Positions 25,692 to 34,972 of a stretch of 64,000 nucleotides of DNA are shown here, piece by piece (position 1 is the stretch's first letter; each line of letters opens with the position of its first letter). Position numbers and translations under genes: made by a program. Under the pieces are notes generated by a model that saw only the letters and a program-made list of their open reading frames with translations, was not told the DNA's origin and made no database searches. The stretch is from Streptococcus oralis (GTDB lineage: Bacteria > Bacillota > Bacilli > Lactobacillales > Streptococcaceae), in contig NZ_CP046523.1 in the NCBI RefSeq assembly GCF_021497885.1, positions 1,345,501-1,409,500 on the forward strand. Reading direction: 5' to 3'.

Positions 25692-26570
25692 TTACACCTT
25701 CTCTTTCACATTCTTGCCGAGGATACCTGCAGGACGAACAATCAGAATCAAAAGTAAGATTCCATATACGATAGCATCACGGAAATCAGACATACCGAAG
25801 GCAGTTGCAAAAGTTTCCAACAAGCCAATCACAAATCCCCCTAGAGCTGCACCAGGAATAATCCCGATACCACCAAGAACGGCCGCAACGAATGATTTCA
25901 GACCTGGAGTCACACCCATCAAAGGTTCAAGAGAGTTATAGTAAAGGGCGATGAGGACACCTGCTGCACCAGCAAGGGCTGAACCCAAAGCAAAGGTAAA
26001 GCTGATTGTACGATTTACGTTAATTCCCATCAATTGAGCTGCATCACTATCAACTGATACCGCACGCATGGCTTTCCCCATTTTTGTTTTTTGAACAATC
26101 ACTTGCAATAAAATCATCAGGAATAAGGAAACTGCTAAAATCATTAACTGGACGTTTGTCAAGCTGATTGGCCCCAAATCATAGCGAACTGTTTGAATGG
26201 CTTGAGGAAAGGCGCGAGTATTGGCACCGACCAAGTAGACCATTCCATATTCCAGTAGGAAAGACACTCCGATGGCAGTAATCAATACAGCAATACGTGT
26301 AGAGTGTCGCAAAGGACGGTAGGCAAGAAATTCAATCACAACACCAAGCAGTGCGGTTCCTACCATTGAAATAATCAAAGCTAAAAAGAAATTCATTTGG
26401 AAAGAATTAATCAAAAAGTAACCAATAAAGGCTCCCATCATATAAATATCACCGTGGGCGAAGTTGATGAGTTTGATAATTCCATAAACCATGGTATAAC
26501 CCAGGGCCAAAAGTGCATAAACACTACCCAGAATTAAACCATTCACAAGTTGTTGGAGCATAGCATTCAC
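25692..26570 (-). CDS. livH: Branched-chain amino acid ABC transporter permease LivH
   Basis: A 292-residue polytopic permease with the LivH motifs GSVYALLALGYTMVYGIIKL, NFAHGDIYMMGAF and GGIGIIPGAALGGF. It is the first membrane gene after livJ, separated from it by 110 bases containing a weak hairpin that may lower expression of livHMGF relative to livJ. Confidence 0.95.
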   Translation of the reverse strand: MNAMLQQLVNGLILGSVYALLALGYTMVYGIIKLINFAHGDIYMMGAFIGYFLINSFQMNFFLALIISMVGTALLGVVIEFLAYRPLRHSTRIAVLITAIGVSFLLEYGMVYLVGANTRAFPQAIQTVRYDLGPISLTNVQLMILAVSLFLMILLQVIVQKTKMGKAMRAVSVDSDAAQLMGINVNRTISFTFALGSALAGAAGVLIALYYNSLEPLMGVTPGLKSFVAAVLGGIGIIPGAALGGFVIGLLETFATAFGMSDFRDAIVYGILLLILIVRPAGILGKNVKEKV

Positions 26571-26633
26571 TCTTTTCTATCGTTATTTTTTAGAAAATTT
26601 CATTATTTTCACAAGTTCATAAACACCGAAACA

Positions 26634-26659
26634 GGGAGTGAGTCAAAGGCTCATTCCCC
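26634..26659 (-). terminator. Possible partial terminator between livJ and livH
   Basis: On the minus strand GGGAATGAG (26658-26650) faces CTCACTCCC (26642-26634) with one mismatch, followed by a poor T-run (TGTTTCGG). It fits an attenuating structure that lets the binding protein be made in excess over the membrane parts. Confidence 0.5.
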
Positions 26660-26680
26660 ATTTCAATTACTATTCTAATG

Positions 26681-27841
26681 TTATGGTTTTACAACTTCTG
26701 CTTCTTCAACTTTACCGTTGTTCATGGTCATCATGTAAGCAGTTTTTACTGTATTGTGGTCAGCATCAAAGCTTGTTTGACCAGTTACACCATCAAAATC
26801 TTTGGTTTTAGCAAGGTTGTCCTTGATTTCACCTGAGTTTTTAGCACCTTTTGCAGCATTTGCTACTAGGTAAACTGAGTCATAGGCCAAAGCTGAGAAT
26901 GTTGAAGGCTCTTCGTTGTATTTTGCGCGGTATGCTTCAAGGAAAGCTTTAGCTTTTGCAGAAACATCAACTGTGGTTGAGAATCCAGAGATGAAGTAAA
27001 TGTTTGATGCTCTTTCAGCAGTTGCTTGTTGAACAAATTCTTCACCGTTAAATCCATCACCACCAATGATTGGTTTATCAATTCCCATTCCACGAGCTTG
27101 GTTTACAATTTTACCTGCTTCTGTGTAGTAACCTGGAACAACGATAGCGTCAAACTCTTTCCCTTTCATTTTAGTAAGGGCTGCTTGGAAGTCTGTATCA
27201 CCTGCCACAAACGTTTCATCTGCTACAATCTCACCCTTGTAGGCTTCGCGGAAAGATTTAGCAATACCTTTAGCATAGTCACTAGCATTGTCCGTATAAA
27301 GAACAACCTTCTTAGCGTTCAATTTGTTTGTCACATAGTTTGAAATAATCTTCCCTTGGAAGCTATCTTGGAAAGTTCCGATAAATAGATATTCTTGACC
27401 TTTGGTCAATCCATCTTGAGTCGCACTTGGTGAGATCAATGGCACTCCTGCTTGAGTAGCGTTGGCTACAGCTGCAGCAGTTGCACCAGATGTCGCAGGT
27501 CCTACAATAGCTGCTACTTTTGATTGGGTAACAAGGTTTGTTGTAACAGAAGCTGCTTCAGCAGTTTCAGATTTGTTGTCTTTGTCTACAACTTCGATTT
27601 GTTTTCCATCAATACCACCTGCAGCATTGATTTCATCAACAGCAAGTTGAGCACCTTTTTGTTCAGAAGTACCATAGGCAGCTACAGCACCTGTTTCTTC
27701 AAAGTTAAAACCGATTTTGATAGTCTTTTCGTCTACTGGGTTACCAGTTGTATTTGACGCTCCTGACTTGACCTCTCCACAGGCAGCGAGAAGAGCTACG
27801 CTAGCAAGAGCCACAAAAGATAGGGCAAATTTTTTCTTCAT
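26681..27841 (-). CDS. livJ: Branched-chain amino acid-binding lipoprotein LivJ
   Basis: A 386-residue lipoprotein. The signal peptide ends in the lipobox LLAACGE (Cys about residue 21), so it is anchored on the outer face of the membrane. The body is a type I periplasmic-binding fold (IKIGFNFEETGAVAAYGTSEQKG, then VGPATSGATAAA). It captures Leu, Ile and Val for the importer encoded downstream. It has its own strong promoter and starts the operon. Confidence 0.95.
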   Translation of the reverse strand: MKKKFALSFVALASVALLAACGEVKSGASNTTGNPVDEKTIKIGFNFEETGAVAAYGTSEQKGAQLAVDEINAAGGIDGKQIEVVDKDNKSETAEAASVTTNLVTQSKVAAIVGPATSGATAAAVANATQAGVPLISPSATQDGLTKGQEYLFIGTFQDSFQGKIISNYVTNKLNAKKVVLYTDNASDYAKGIAKSFREAYKGEIVADETFVAGDTDFQAALTKMKGKEFDAIVVPGYYTEAGKIVNQARGMGIDKPIIGGDGFNGEEFVQQATAERASNIYFISGFSTTVDVSAKAKAFLEAYRAKYNEEPSTFSALAYDSVYLVANAAKGAKNSGEIKDNLAKTKDFDGVTGQTSFDADHNTVKTAYMMTMNNGKVEEAEVVKP

Positions 27842-27882
27842 TTTTAATCTCCTTATAGTTGTTTCAAAAATAGTATGTTAAG

Positions 27883-27911
27883 AATATACCGAATTATCAG
27901 AAAATTGTCAA
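27883..27911 (-). promoter_or_regulatory. Promoter of the liv operon
   Basis: On the minus strand TTGACA (27911-27906), a 17-base spacer and TATATT (27888-27883). It lies just past the stop codon of the ylbG gene. Confidence 0.85.
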
Positions 27912-27928
27912 CACATTTATCTCATTTT

Positions 27929-28198
27929 TTAAATGATAACGTTTTCCTCGGTGCGATAGAGATTGCCAACAAAGGGAGTTTCTAACTCTTGAATGTGGCA
28001 ACGTCTTATTTTTTTGATAAATCTTTCCTTACCTAATCTCTCAACTAAGTCATCTAGCTCCTCAGTTGGAACATAGAGCTGCAAGTAACGATGCTTCTTA
28101 GAATGGTAACAGATGTCACCGTATTCCTGAAGTTTTTTTGCATCTCGATTATAGTAAAGATAGATGATTAATCCTGAACGATTGACCTTTTCAAACAT
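27929..28198 (-). CDS. ylbG: YlbG family protein (DUF2129)
   Basis: An 89-residue soluble protein of the YlbG/UPF0298 family: [34 protein letters not shown] and the C-terminal [11 protein letters not shown] are typical. The family is widespread in Firmicutes and its function is not established as far as I know. It sits between clpP and the liv operon, as I remember in pneumococcus. AGAGGATTCACC precedes the ATG, and an extended -10 overlaps the T-tract of the clpP terminator. Confidence 0.85.
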   Translation of the reverse strand: MFEKVNRSGLIIYLYYNRDAKKLQEYGDICYHSKKHRYLQLYVPTEELDDLVERLGKERFIKKIRRCHIQELETPFVGNLYRTEENVII

Positions 28199-28230
28199 GG
28201 TGAATCCTCTTTCTAAGAAATCTTCTCCTA

Positions 28231-28239
28231 ATTATATCA
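28231..28239 (-). promoter_or_regulatory. Extended -10 promoter of ylbG, fused to the clpP terminator
   Basis: TGATATAAT on the minus strand directly follows the T-tract of the clpP terminator. The start codon is 32 bases on. Confidence 0.7.
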
Positions 28240-28268
28240 AAAAAAGCAAACTCCGTCGAGTTTGCTTT
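28239..28268 (-). terminator. Terminator of clpP
   Basis: On the minus strand AGCAAACTC (28266-28258) pairs perfectly with GAGTTTGCT (28253-28245), with a T-run down to 28239. Confidence 0.88.
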
Positions 28269-28277
28269 CTAGGTTGC

Positions 28278-28868
28278 TTAGCTCAAAGAATTGTTAGCCA
28301 TGATTTCATCAATGAAGCCATATTCGAGCGTTTCTTGGGCACTCATCCAGTAATCACGTTCTGCATCTGCATGAATTTGCTCAACTGATTTACCTGAGTT
28401 ATCTGCAAGGATTTGCTCCAAAGTCTTACGAGTTTTGAGCAAGTGTTCTGCAGCGATTGCCATATCTGTTTGTTGGGTACCACCACCTGTACCACCCATT
28501 GGTTGGTGAATCATGTACTCCGCATTTGGAAGCATGAAACGTTTGCCTTTTGCGCCACTTGATGCAATGACAGTCCCCATGGATGCAGCCATTCCCATAA
28601 CGATTGTTTGGACATCTGCCTTGATAAAGTTCATGGTATCAACGATTGCCAAACCAGCCGAAACAGAACCTCCAGGTGTGTTGACATAAAGGTAAATATC
28701 TTTTGTGCTGTCTTGGGCATCCAAGAAGAGCAACTGGGCAATAACTGAGTTGGCCATATTATCTTCGACTGGCCCAGTTAGCATGATGATGCGGTCTTTC
28801 AGAAGACGAGAGTAAATGTCATAGGAACGTTCTCCACGGCTTGTTTGTTCAATAACTACAGGAATCAT
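28278..28868 (-). CDS. clpP: ATP-dependent Clp protease proteolytic subunit
   Basis: A 196-residue serine protease of normal length. The catalytic Ser is in GMAASMG (S96) and the His in [10 protein letters not shown] (H121); the Asp of the triad lies further on. It assembles into a barrel of two heptamers and degrades proteins fed by ClpC, ClpE, ClpX or ClpL. AAGGAG precedes the ATG. A CtsR operator overlaps its promoter, so it should be induced by heat and protein damage. Confidence 0.97.
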   Translation of the reverse strand: MIPVVIEQTSRGERSYDIYSRLLKDRIIMLTGPVEDNMANSVIAQLLFLDAQDSTKDIYLYVNTPGGSVSAGLAIVDTMNFIKADVQTIVMGMAASMGTVIASSGAKGKRFMLPNAEYMIHQPMGGTGGGTQQTDMAIAAEHLLKTRKTLEQILADNSGKSVEQIHADAERDYWMSAQETLEYGFIDEIMANNSLS

Positions 28869-28922
28869 TCATTTCTCCTTTTAATGTTGAATTTTCTTAG
28901 TCATACGACTCAATACAGAACT

Positions 28923-28951
28923 ATTATATCTTTTTGGTCAAAAAAGGTCAA
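28923..28951 (-). promoter_or_regulatory. Promoter of clpP
   Basis: On the minus strand TTGACC (28951-28946), a 17-base spacer and TATAAT (28928-28923). Confidence 0.8.
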
Positions 28952-28952
28952 A
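28936..28952 (-). promoter_or_regulatory. CtsR operator at clpP
   Basis: Two GGTCAAA heptamers in direct repeat, spaced by three bases (28936-28942 and 28946-28952 on the plus strand), match the CtsR heptad repeat. They cover the -35 box and part of the spacer, the expected place for repression. Confidence 0.88.
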
Positions 28953-29046
28953 TTTTTGCTCTATACTATCGACAGAAACAAAAACTCAACCTCCTTGCGA
29001 AATTAGAAACATCCTCCAATTTCATCTTTAAGACTCTATCTGAGTC

Positions 29047-29676
29047 TTATTTCGTACCGAACAAGCGGTCTCCCGCATCTCCGAGACCTGGAACAATATA
29101 GCCATGTTCATTCAAGTGTTCGTCCAGAGCTGCTGTAAAGATTTCGACATCTGGGTGAGCTGCTTGAAGAGCTTTCACTCCTTCTGGAGCAGCTACTAGG
29201 CAGACAAACTTGATATTTGATGCGCCACGTTTTTTAAGCGAGTCAACAGCCAAGATAGCTGATCCACCTGTTGCAAGCATTGGATCGACGACAAAGATTT
29301 GACGTTGGTCAATATCCTCAGGTAATTTCACCAAGTATTCAACTGGTTGAAGGGTTTCTTCATCACGGTACATACCGATATGACCAACTTTTGCTGCTGG
29401 AACCAAGCTCAAGAGCCCATCTACCATCCCGATACCTGCACGCAAGATTGGGACAATCGCCAATTTTTTACCAGCCAATTGTTTTTGAACGGTCTTTGTG
29501 ATAGGTGTTTCGATTTCCACGTCTTCAAGTGGAAGATCACGAAGCACTTCATACCCCATCAACATTGCAATCTCATCTACTAGCTCACGAAAAGCTTTTG
29601 TAGAAGTGTCTGTACGACGCAAGATTGACAATTTGTGTTGAATGAGTGGATGATTAATGACTTCAATTTTTCCCAT
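29047..29676 (-). CDS. upp: Uracil phosphoribosyltransferase
   Basis: A 209-residue enzyme that makes UMP from uracil and PRPP. Signatures: [15 protein letters not shown], the PRPP loop [12 protein letters not shown] and the C-terminal [19 protein letters not shown] that binds uracil. The ATG at 29676 was preferred to a TTG seven codons upstream because it gives the normal [11 protein letters not shown] start and GAAGGAATT lies upstream at about the right distance. A short hairpin overlaps the stop codon but has no T-run. Confidence 0.95.
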   Translation of the reverse strand: MGKIEVINHPLIQHKLSILRRTDTSTKAFRELVDEIAMLMGYEVLRDLPLEDVEIETPITKTVQKQLAGKKLAIVPILRAGIGMVDGLLSLVPAAKVGHIGMYRDEETLQPVEYLVKLPEDIDQRQIFVVDPMLATGGSAILAVDSLKKRGASNIKFVCLVAAPEGVKALQAAHPDVEIFTAALDEHLNEHGYIVPGLGDAGDRLFGTK

Positions 29677-29709
29677 TTTCTGAATTCCTTCTTTCAATTT
29701 ATTCTTCTT

Positions 29710-29718
29710 ATTATATCA
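29710..29718 (-). promoter_or_regulatory. Extended -10 promoter of upp, fused to the upstream terminator
   Basis: TGATATAAT on the minus strand follows directly after the T-run of the dCMP deaminase terminator. The start codon is 33 bases on. Confidence 0.7.
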
Positions 29719-29752
29719 AAAAACGGTTTAAAAAGCTTTCTAAACCATTTAT
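29716..29752 (-). terminator. Terminator of the deaminase gene
   Basis: On the minus strand AAATGGTTTA faces TAAACCGTTT (about 29750-29741 and 29730-29721), with one mismatch, followed by a T-run. Confidence 0.7.
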
Positions 29753-29764
29753 TTTTATTAATTT

Positions 29765-30232
29765 CTAAATCAAATCTGCCTCTTGGAGAGCTGTCTGAAC
29801 AGTCTCTAATGGTAAATGGGTCAACTCAGTGCCTTTTTCGTGATAAAGGTACTGGGCATAGTCATCCATTCGGTACTGGTTGATATAAACCACGCGCTTG
29901 CAACCAACTTGTAGCAGTTGTTTGGTGCAGTTCAGACAAGGGAAATGAGTCACATAGGCTGTAAATCCTCTGGGAACCCCTCGTTCAGCTCCTTGCAAGA
30001 TGGCATTGACCTCGGCGTGAAGGGTTCGGACACAGTGTCTTTCAATGACTAGACATTCGTGGTCAATACAGTGCTCCGTTCCAGATACAGAACCATTGTA
30101 ACCTGTTGAAATGACCTTATTATCCTTAACGAGCACAGCTCCCACTTTGGCACGTTTACAGGTCGAACGATTGGCAATCAGTAAGGCCTGGGCTGCAAAA
30201 TACTCATCCCAAGCCAGTCTTTTTTCTGTCAT
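29765..30232 (-). CDS. dCMP deaminase (ComEB-like)
   Basis: A 155-residue zinc enzyme of the cytidine/deoxycytidylate deaminase family. The zinc and catalytic motifs are HAEVNAIL (His and Glu) and FPCLNCTK (two Cys), plus a second cluster (CIDHEC, ERHCVRT) typical of dCMP deaminases. It converts dCMP to dUMP, the precursor of dTMP. It lies 18 bases after the tetR-type gene on the same strand and upstream of upp, making a small pyrimidine cluster. Confidence 0.9.
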   Translation of the reverse strand: MTEKRLAWDEYFAAQALLIANRSTCKRAKVGAVLVKDNKVISTGYNGSVSGTEHCIDHECLVIERHCVRTLHAEVNAILQGAERGVPRGFTAYVTHFPCLNCTKQLLQVGCKRVVYINQYRMDDYAQYLYHEKGTELTHLPLETVQTALQEADLI

Positions 30233-30250
30233 AAGTCTTCTCCTTGTTCT

Positions 30251-30808
30251 CTATTTTTTGAAAAATGGCAAGCGTAAATCCGCAATCTTTTCAGCTGGAA
30301 CCTTCATTCCATCCTTGATCCATTTGAGCAGAACTGATACGATCGCAGAACTCCAAAAGGAATGAAGGTAACTGCTGACACCTTTTGATTTTCCGTGGTA
30401 TTTTTCCAGAAATTCCTGCATAGCTTGGACAAAAATCTTTTCCAAGTGGTAGTCCAGAGCAAGTTGGATAACCTTGGCTTCTTTCTTGGCTGCGCGGAAA
30501 AGGTGAACCCAGACTAGATAAAGGTCGGTTTTGACATCGTAGTGGCTCAACTGTTCCATTATATTATGAACACTGCGTTTAAAAACACTTTCTAAAATTG
30601 CTTCTTTAGAATCATAATTGCGATAAAAGGCAGCGCGTGAGACACCCGCACGCTTGACCAACTCTGAAATACTGATCTTAGCCAAGTCTTTTTTCTCTAG
30701 AAGTTGCAAAAGCGCTGTTTCAATTGCTTCTCTGGTCAAAAAATTGGATTCTTGATTGGATTTTCTGAGATTTTCAAGAGATTTTTCAGATATTTTACGT
30801 TCAGACAT
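30251..30808 (-). CDS. TetR family transcriptional regulator
   Basis: A 185-residue regulator with an N-terminal TetR helix-turn-helix (TREAIETALLQLLEKKDLAK, then ISELVKRAGVSRAAFYRNYD) and a helical ligand-binding C-terminal half. It is divergent from degV and probably controls itself, degV, or both through the inverted repeat at 30895-30919. Its inducer is unknown. The deaminase gene follows closely and may be co-transcribed. Confidence 0.88.
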   Translation of the reverse strand: MSERKISEKSLENLRKSNQESNFLTREAIETALLQLLEKKDLAKISISELVKRAGVSRAAFYRNYDSKEAILESVFKRSVHNIMEQLSHYDVKTDLYLVWVHLFRAAKKEAKVIQLALDYHLEKIFVQAMQEFLEKYHGKSKGVSSYLHSFWSSAIVSVLLKWIKDGMKVPAEKIADLRLPFFKK

Positions 30809-30867
30809 AACAATTTCTTTCTACTTGTGACAACAGAGAGGTGGTACTTTTGTTTCAAGGGCTTTCA

Positions 30868-30876
30868 TGATATAAT
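30868..30876 (+). promoter_or_regulatory. Extended -10 promoter of degV
   Basis: TGATATAAT, an exact TGn extended -10, 57 bases before the degV ATG. Confidence 0.7.
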
Positions 30877-30894
30877 TGTAAAAAAAGACAGAAC

Positions 30895-30919
30895 CTTTGT
30901 CAATGTATAAGTGACAAAG
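30895..30919 (+). promoter_or_regulatory. Inverted repeat in the tetR-degV gap, candidate operator
   Basis: CTTTGTCA (30895-30902) and TGACAAAG (30912-30919) are perfect 8-bp arms around a 9-base spacer. It lies in the degV leader, 14 bases before the start codon. A related half-site, TTGTGACAA, occurs near 30824 beside the tetR start. Confidence 0.55.
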
Positions 30920-30932
30920 ATGGAGAATTTCT

Positions 30933-31778
30933 ATGACTTGGAAGATTGTAGCTGACTCTGGTTGTGATTATCGTCAACTGGCAACTCCTGCTATTGATAC
31001 TGAATTTGTTAGTGTTCCTTTAACCATTCAAGTAGCTGATCAGGTCTTTATCGATGATGCCAATCTCGACATTGACCACATGATGAAAACCATGTATGCG
31101 ACTTCTGAGGCTTCAAAATCAGCTTGCCCTAGCCCAGATGATTACTTGCGTGCATTTGAAGGTGCTAAGCATATCTTTGTCGTTACCATCACTGGTACTC
31201 TTTCAGGTAGCCATAACAGTGCACAACTTGCTAAAAATATCTACCTCGAAGAACACCCTGACACTCAGATTCATGTGATTGATAGTTTATCTGCAGGTGG
31301 GGAAGTTGACTTGATTGTCGAAAAAATCAATGACTTGATTGACCAGGGTTTGGCTTTTGAGGAAATTGTTGAAGCTATCACAGCTTACCAAGAAAAAACA
31401 AAATTGCTCTTTGTCCTTGCTAAGGTTGATAACTTGGTGAAAAATGGTCGTTTAAGTAAGCTTATCGGTACGGTCGTTGGCCTTCTCAACATCCGTATGG
31501 TTGGGGAAGCAAGTGAAACTGGAACCCTAGAGCTTCTTCAAAAGGCTCGTGGTGCTAAAAAGTCCCTTCAAGCAGCCTATGAAGAACTCATCAAGGCTGG
31601 CTATGCTGGTGGTCGTATCGTCATGGCTCATCGCAGCAATGAAAAATTCTGTCAGCAATTGTCAGACCGCTTGCTGGAAACATTCCCACAAGCCAATATC
31701 AAAATCCTCCCAACTTCTGGTCTCTGCAGTTTTTATGCAGAAGATGGCGGTTTGTTGATGGGATATGAAATTAACTAA
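30933..31778 (+). CDS. DegV family fatty-acid-binding protein
   Basis: A 281-residue cytoplasmic protein of the DegV family. Characteristic text: MTWKIVADSGCDY, KSACPSPDDYLRAF, TGTLSGSHNSAQLA and VDSLSAGGE-like IHVIDSLSAGGEVDL. Family members bind fatty acids (FakB-type) and hand them to the fatty acid kinase FakA, or have unknown roles. The Ser and Thr residues of the lipid-binding cleft are present. TGGAGA precedes the ATG. A strong terminator follows. Confidence 0.88.
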   Translation: MTWKIVADSGCDYRQLATPAIDTEFVSVPLTIQVADQVFIDDANLDIDHMMKTMYATSEASKSACPSPDDYLRAFEGAKHIFVVTITGTLSGSHNSAQLAKNIYLEEHPDTQIHVIDSLSAGGEVDLIVEKINDLIDQGLAFEEIVEAITAYQEKTKLLFVLAKVDNLVKNGRLSKLIGTVVGLLNIRMVGEASETGTLELLQKARGAKKSLQAAYEELIKAGYAGGRIVMAHRSNEKFCQQLSDRLLETFPQANIKILPTSGLCSFYAEDGGLLMGYEIN

Positions 31779-33017
<1,239 letters not shown>

Positions 33018-33030
33018 GAAAGGAAGTCCT

Positions 33031-33552
33031 TTGGAACATATTATTTTACTAAGAGGTGTTACTCCTAATGGAAAAAATGCTATCCCGAAAATGTCATATT
33101 TGGTAGATGTTTTGACAGAAGCTGGTTTTCAACACGTTCGAACCTATATTCAAAGCGGGAATATCATTCTTGAAAGTGACTTGGACTTGGAAGAAATACG
33201 AGAACGCGTTCATACTCTGATAAAGGAAAAAATTGGGGCCGACTTAAAAATGGTTATCAAGAATAAGAACGATCTTGAAAAGATTGTTCATGAGAACCCG
33301 TTTAGAGAAGACTATCTTCATGATCGTGTACATGTGATTCTTTATCAGGGATTTATCCAAAGTCTGCCACTAGAAAAATTGAAAGCTGACTACGGTGAGG
33401 AAGAAATCTGTATAGGCGATCACTGTCTCTACCTCTACCTTCCTAGAACAGCAAAACGAAAAAAGCTCAATACCAACTATCTTGAAAAGCTGTTTGGCGT
33501 GGATTTGACCATGCGAAAGTTAAACGTCGTGGAAAAGTTACTAACAAAATAG
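33031..33552 (+). CDS. DUF1697 family protein, TTG start
   Basis: A 173-residue soluble protein of DUF1697: IILLRGVTPNGKNAIPK, then a helix and HVRTYIQSGNIILES, then NPFREDYLHDRVHVILY are the family's usual opening and middle. Its function is unknown. No ATG lies near the expected N-terminus; TTG at 33031 gives a start that fits the family, with AAGGAAG just upstream. It lies between the flavoprotein and a Nudix gene, all close together. Confidence 0.8.
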   Translation: MEHIILLRGVTPNGKNAIPKMSYLVDVLTEAGFQHVRTYIQSGNIILESDLDLEEIRERVHTLIKEKIGADLKMVIKNKNDLEKIVHENPFREDYLHDRVHVILYQGFIQSLPLEKLKADYGEEEICIGDHCLYLYLPRTAKRKKLNTNYLEKLFGVDLTMRKLNVVEKLLTK

Positions 33553-33562
33553 GAAAAACAAT

Positions 33563-34018
33563 ATGAACAGACAAGAATTAGTCGAATTTGTCAACATGTG
33601 CATGATTAAAAACGGAAACAAAGTTCTAGTTCAAGATCGAGTTAGTCCCGACTGGCCCGGCATCACTTTTCCTGGTGGTCATGTAGAGCGTGGGGAATCT
33701 TTTACCGATGCAGTTATCAGAGAAGTCAAGGAAGAAACTGGACTAACCATATCCAAACCTCAACTTTGTGGTATCAAAAACTGGTACGATGACGAGGATT
33801 ATCGGTATGTCGTCCTCTTTTACAAGACAGAACACTTTACTGGTGAACTCCAGTCTTCAGACGAAGGTACTGTTTGGTGGGAAGAATATGAAAATCTTTC
33901 TCGTCTAAAACTTGCAACTGAGGATATGTCAGACATGCTGCGTGTTTTTTTAGAAGACGATTTAAGTGAATTCTTTTACTACAAAGACGGTGACGACTGG
34001 CTTTATGAGTTAAAATAA
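33563..34018 (+). CDS. Nudix hydrolase, MutT/MutX-like
   Basis: A 151-residue protein with a complete Nudix box: GGHVERGESFTDAVIREVKE, then ETG and L. The form resembles 8-oxo-dGTP diphosphatases (FPGGHVE, WYDDEDYRYVVLFYKT), so a role in cleaning the nucleotide pool is likely but not proved. AGGAAAAACA precedes the ATG. It is the last gene of the plus-strand operon from 31836 and ends against a long convergent hairpin. Confidence 0.85.
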   Translation: MNRQELVEFVNMCMIKNGNKVLVQDRVSPDWPGITFPGGHVERGESFTDAVIREVKEETGLTISKPQLCGIKNWYDDEDYRYVVLFYKTEHFTGELQSSDEGTVWWEEYENLSRLKLATEDMSDMLRVFLEDDLSEFFYYKDGDDWLYELK

Positions 34019-34026
34019 AAGAGCAG

Positions 34027-34074
34027 AAAAAAATGACCTGAGCTTCAAAAGTTAACTTTTGAAGCTCAGATCAT
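34027..34074. terminator. Bidirectional terminator between convergent genes
   Basis: A 42-base near-perfect palindrome (34033-34053 with 34054-34074, one mismatch) centred on GTTAAC. A run of seven A on the left gives the minus-strand gene a T-tract; the plus-strand tail (TTTCTT) is weaker. Confidence 0.85.
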
Positions 34075-34077
34075 TTC

Positions 34078-34623
34078 TTAGTTCTTTTTAATCTGATAAT
34101 AAATAAGGTCCGCAACGTAGTCTTTTCTCTCCACACCATTGGTAATGGTTTTTAGATAAGACATTCCCGCTTTTTCCATCACACGGCCTGAAGCTGGGTT
34201 GAGACTGGCGTAACGAGCTCTGACTTTTTGAAATCCTGCTTGAGTAAAACAAAAATCTAACACAGCTTTCAAGGCCTCCGTCATCATTCCACTGCCCCAA
34301 TATTTTTTTCCTAAAATATAGCCAATTTCACAACAAGAATCATTCTCATCCATTGCAACGATACTGATATCTCCAATCACTTGCTCTGGGTTTTCCTTTA
34401 GACAAATGGCCCATTTGTAATAGTTGGGATTGGTATAGGAGGCAACCCAATTTCGAATCGAGTTTCGAGTCACCTCGACATCAGGATGGGGTTCCCAGCT
34501 GACATAGGTCAGATTCTCAGCAGATGAAGCCCAATTTTGAAACATGGCTTCTGCATCACTCTCCACAAATCTTCTCAAAATCAAACGTTCTGTCTGTAAC
34601 ATTTGCGTACCGATTGCTTTCAT
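34078..34623 (-). CDS. GNAT acetyltransferase, RimJ/RimL-like
   Basis: A 181-residue acetyltransferase. It opens with LQTERLILRRFVESDAEAMF, typical of the RimJ/RimL subgroup. The acetyl-CoA-binding region is GYILGKKYWGSGMMTEALKA, with VRARYASLNPASGRVMEKAG near the C-terminus. It probably acetylates an N-terminal or small-molecule amine; the target is unknown. It is convergent with the Nudix gene and stands alone. Confidence 0.85.
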   Translation of the reverse strand: MKAIGTQMLQTERLILRRFVESDAEAMFQNWASSAENLTYVSWEPHPDVEVTRNSIRNWVASYTNPNYYKWAICLKENPEQVIGDISIVAMDENDSCCEIGYILGKKYWGSGMMTEALKAVLDFCFTQAGFQKVRARYASLNPASGRVMEKAGMSYLKTITNGVERKDYVADLIYYQIKKN

Positions 34624-34630
34624 AATGTTA

Positions 34631-34954
34631 CCTCGCTTTCTCAGCTTAAGGCAACGAGCTAAAAAAGTCCACTGGGCCTTCTTCGTTTTCTTATTTCTAA
34701 ACTCAGGGTAAAAAGACTATACTCAGTAACAGCTAGGAAACAAGTGTTTTATCTAGTCCCTTGACGCAGTCGCTGTCTGGTTTGAAATGCGCTTTACCAA
34801 GCTTTTTCAAACCTAGTCATCGTTGCGGGGGTGAGACAAGGAAAATCGAACTCTACGAGTTACCGAATCTACCTCGTTTTCCTGTTTCTAGACTAGGGGT
34901 AAAAAGGCCCCCCGGACCTTCTTCGCTTTCTCATTTCTAGGCTCAGGGTAAAAA
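34631..34954 (-). repeat. Intergenic region with a 240-bp spaced repeat
   Basis: The 347-base gap upstream of the GNAT gene holds no gene that I can see. A 55-base stretch with CCTTCTTCGTTTTCTTATTT (34660-34714) recurs with few changes at 34900-34954 (CCTTCTTCGCTTTCTCATTT). Flanking text (CCTCGCTTTCTC against CCTCGTTTTCC) is also similar, so the repeated block is about 80 bases. Both copies carry terminator-like G/C runs, as in the array after livF. The 160 bases between them have no recognisable feature. Confidence 0.6.
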
Positions 34955-34972
34955 CCTCCACTGGAGGTTTTT
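34950..34972 (-). terminator. Terminator of nadE, overlapping its stop codon
   Basis: AAAAACCTCC (34950-34959) and GGAGGTTTTT (34963-34972) are a perfect stem. On the minus strand the last bases of the TAA stop codon open the hairpin. Confidence 0.88.

Noticed and set aside
34720..34870. Known BOX or RUP repeat element
   Set aside because: I compared it from memory with pneumococcal BOX and RUP consensus text and found no convincing match.
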